Shown here: positions 4,930 through 5,034 of the stretch, in pieces
Layout of the letters: each line of letters begins with the position of its first letter
How positions within the stretch are numbered: the stretch's first letter is position 1
Notes under the pieces: generated by a model
Databases searched by the model: none
Told to the model about the DNA's origin: nothing
What the model saw: only the letters and a program-made list of their open reading frames with translations
Position numbers and translations under genes: made by a program
Origin: Rhodospira sp.
Lineage (GTDB): Bacteria > Pseudomonadota > Alphaproteobacteria > Rhodospirillales > Rhodospirillaceae
DNA length: 5,034 nucleotides
Assembly (NCBI GenBank): GCA_028277295.1
Contig: JANQGN010000400.1
Span: 1-5,034, forward strand
Reading direction: 5' to 3'

Positions 4930-5034
4930 CTAGGGCCTGTTGACATTCGGGACGCGACCACGGTTGAGACGAAAACGGTTCGAGATCAGGAGCGAGGACG
5001 ATGGACATGCCGCGCATAGTCGAGGACGAGCGAC
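4930..5034 (+). mobile_element. Possible left end of an insertion sequence or MITE, cut by the window edge
   Basis: CTAG (4930-4933) followed by GGCCTGTTGACATTCGGG looks like a mobile-element terminus at a CTAG target, as some IS5-type elements prefer. After about 65 bases comes AGGAG (4988-4992) and, 8 bases later, an ATG at 5001 opening the frame MDMPRIVEDER, which runs off the window. This layout (terminal sequence, short leader, RBS, start) fits the left end of an IS, or a non-autonomous derivative. Eleven codons are too few to name a transposase, and the matching right end is not in view. I recall similar sequence as a dispersed repeat but cannot verify it. Confidence 0.35.

Noticed and set aside
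4784..5017. 77-aa minus-strand open frame over the repeats
   Set aside because: It runs through the inner palindrome, the outer arm and the putative element end, has no recognisable domain, and probably arises from repeat sequence annotated as a small hypothetical protein in places.
5001..5034. Start of a transposase gene (MDMPRIVEDER)
   Set aside because: Only 11 codons are visible, too few to support a CDS; mentioned only as part of the possible element end.

Overview
The window looks like chromosomal DNA from a GC-rich alphaproteobacterium, perhaps of the Rhodospirillales. This rests on GC-rich codon use in most genes, the style of the proteins and the kind of intergenic repeats; the order-level placement is a guess. 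All three protein-coding genes I support lie on the + strand. I see no tRNA, rRNA or CRISPR array.

Positions 1-2172 hold two tandem paralogous genes for ProX-type periplasmic glycine betaine/proline-betaine binding proteins. The first enters from the left edge and lacks its start and signal peptide; the window opens almost exactly at the mature N-terminus. The second is complete, with signal peptide and a good Shine-Dalgarno. The mature parts are the same length (310 aa, no indels) and about 84% identical by hand count. The second copy differs at positions that contact the ligand in E. coli ProX (His69 to Gln, Gly141 to Ala, and Thr187 to Gly beside Trp188), so it may bind a different solute or with different affinity. 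Between the genes are a strong 3' hairpin, a terminator-like hairpin with a T7 run, and two more GC-rich hairpins in the leader of the second gene. The permease and ATPase genes (proV/proW type) are not in the window and may lie upstream.

Positions 2173-2605 are non-coding: a strong hairpin just after the second proX, a three-tier dyad, a weak promoter candidate, an 8-bp direct repeat and the ribosome binding site of the next gene.

Positions 2606-4594 encode a 662-aa membrane sensor histidine kinase: signal peptide, extracytoplasmic beta-rich domain of the 7TMR-DISM type, seven membrane segments, coiled coil, HisKA and HATPase_c. No response regulator is visible. A role in sensing an extracellular solute or osmotic condition, and thus a link to the ProX genes, is only a guess from position.

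Positions 4595-5034 carry no supported gene. They hold a candidate terminator and a cluster of nested inverted repeats resembling dispersed repeats of alphaproteobacteria, then a sequence at the right edge that could be the end of an insertion sequence or a MITE-like element.
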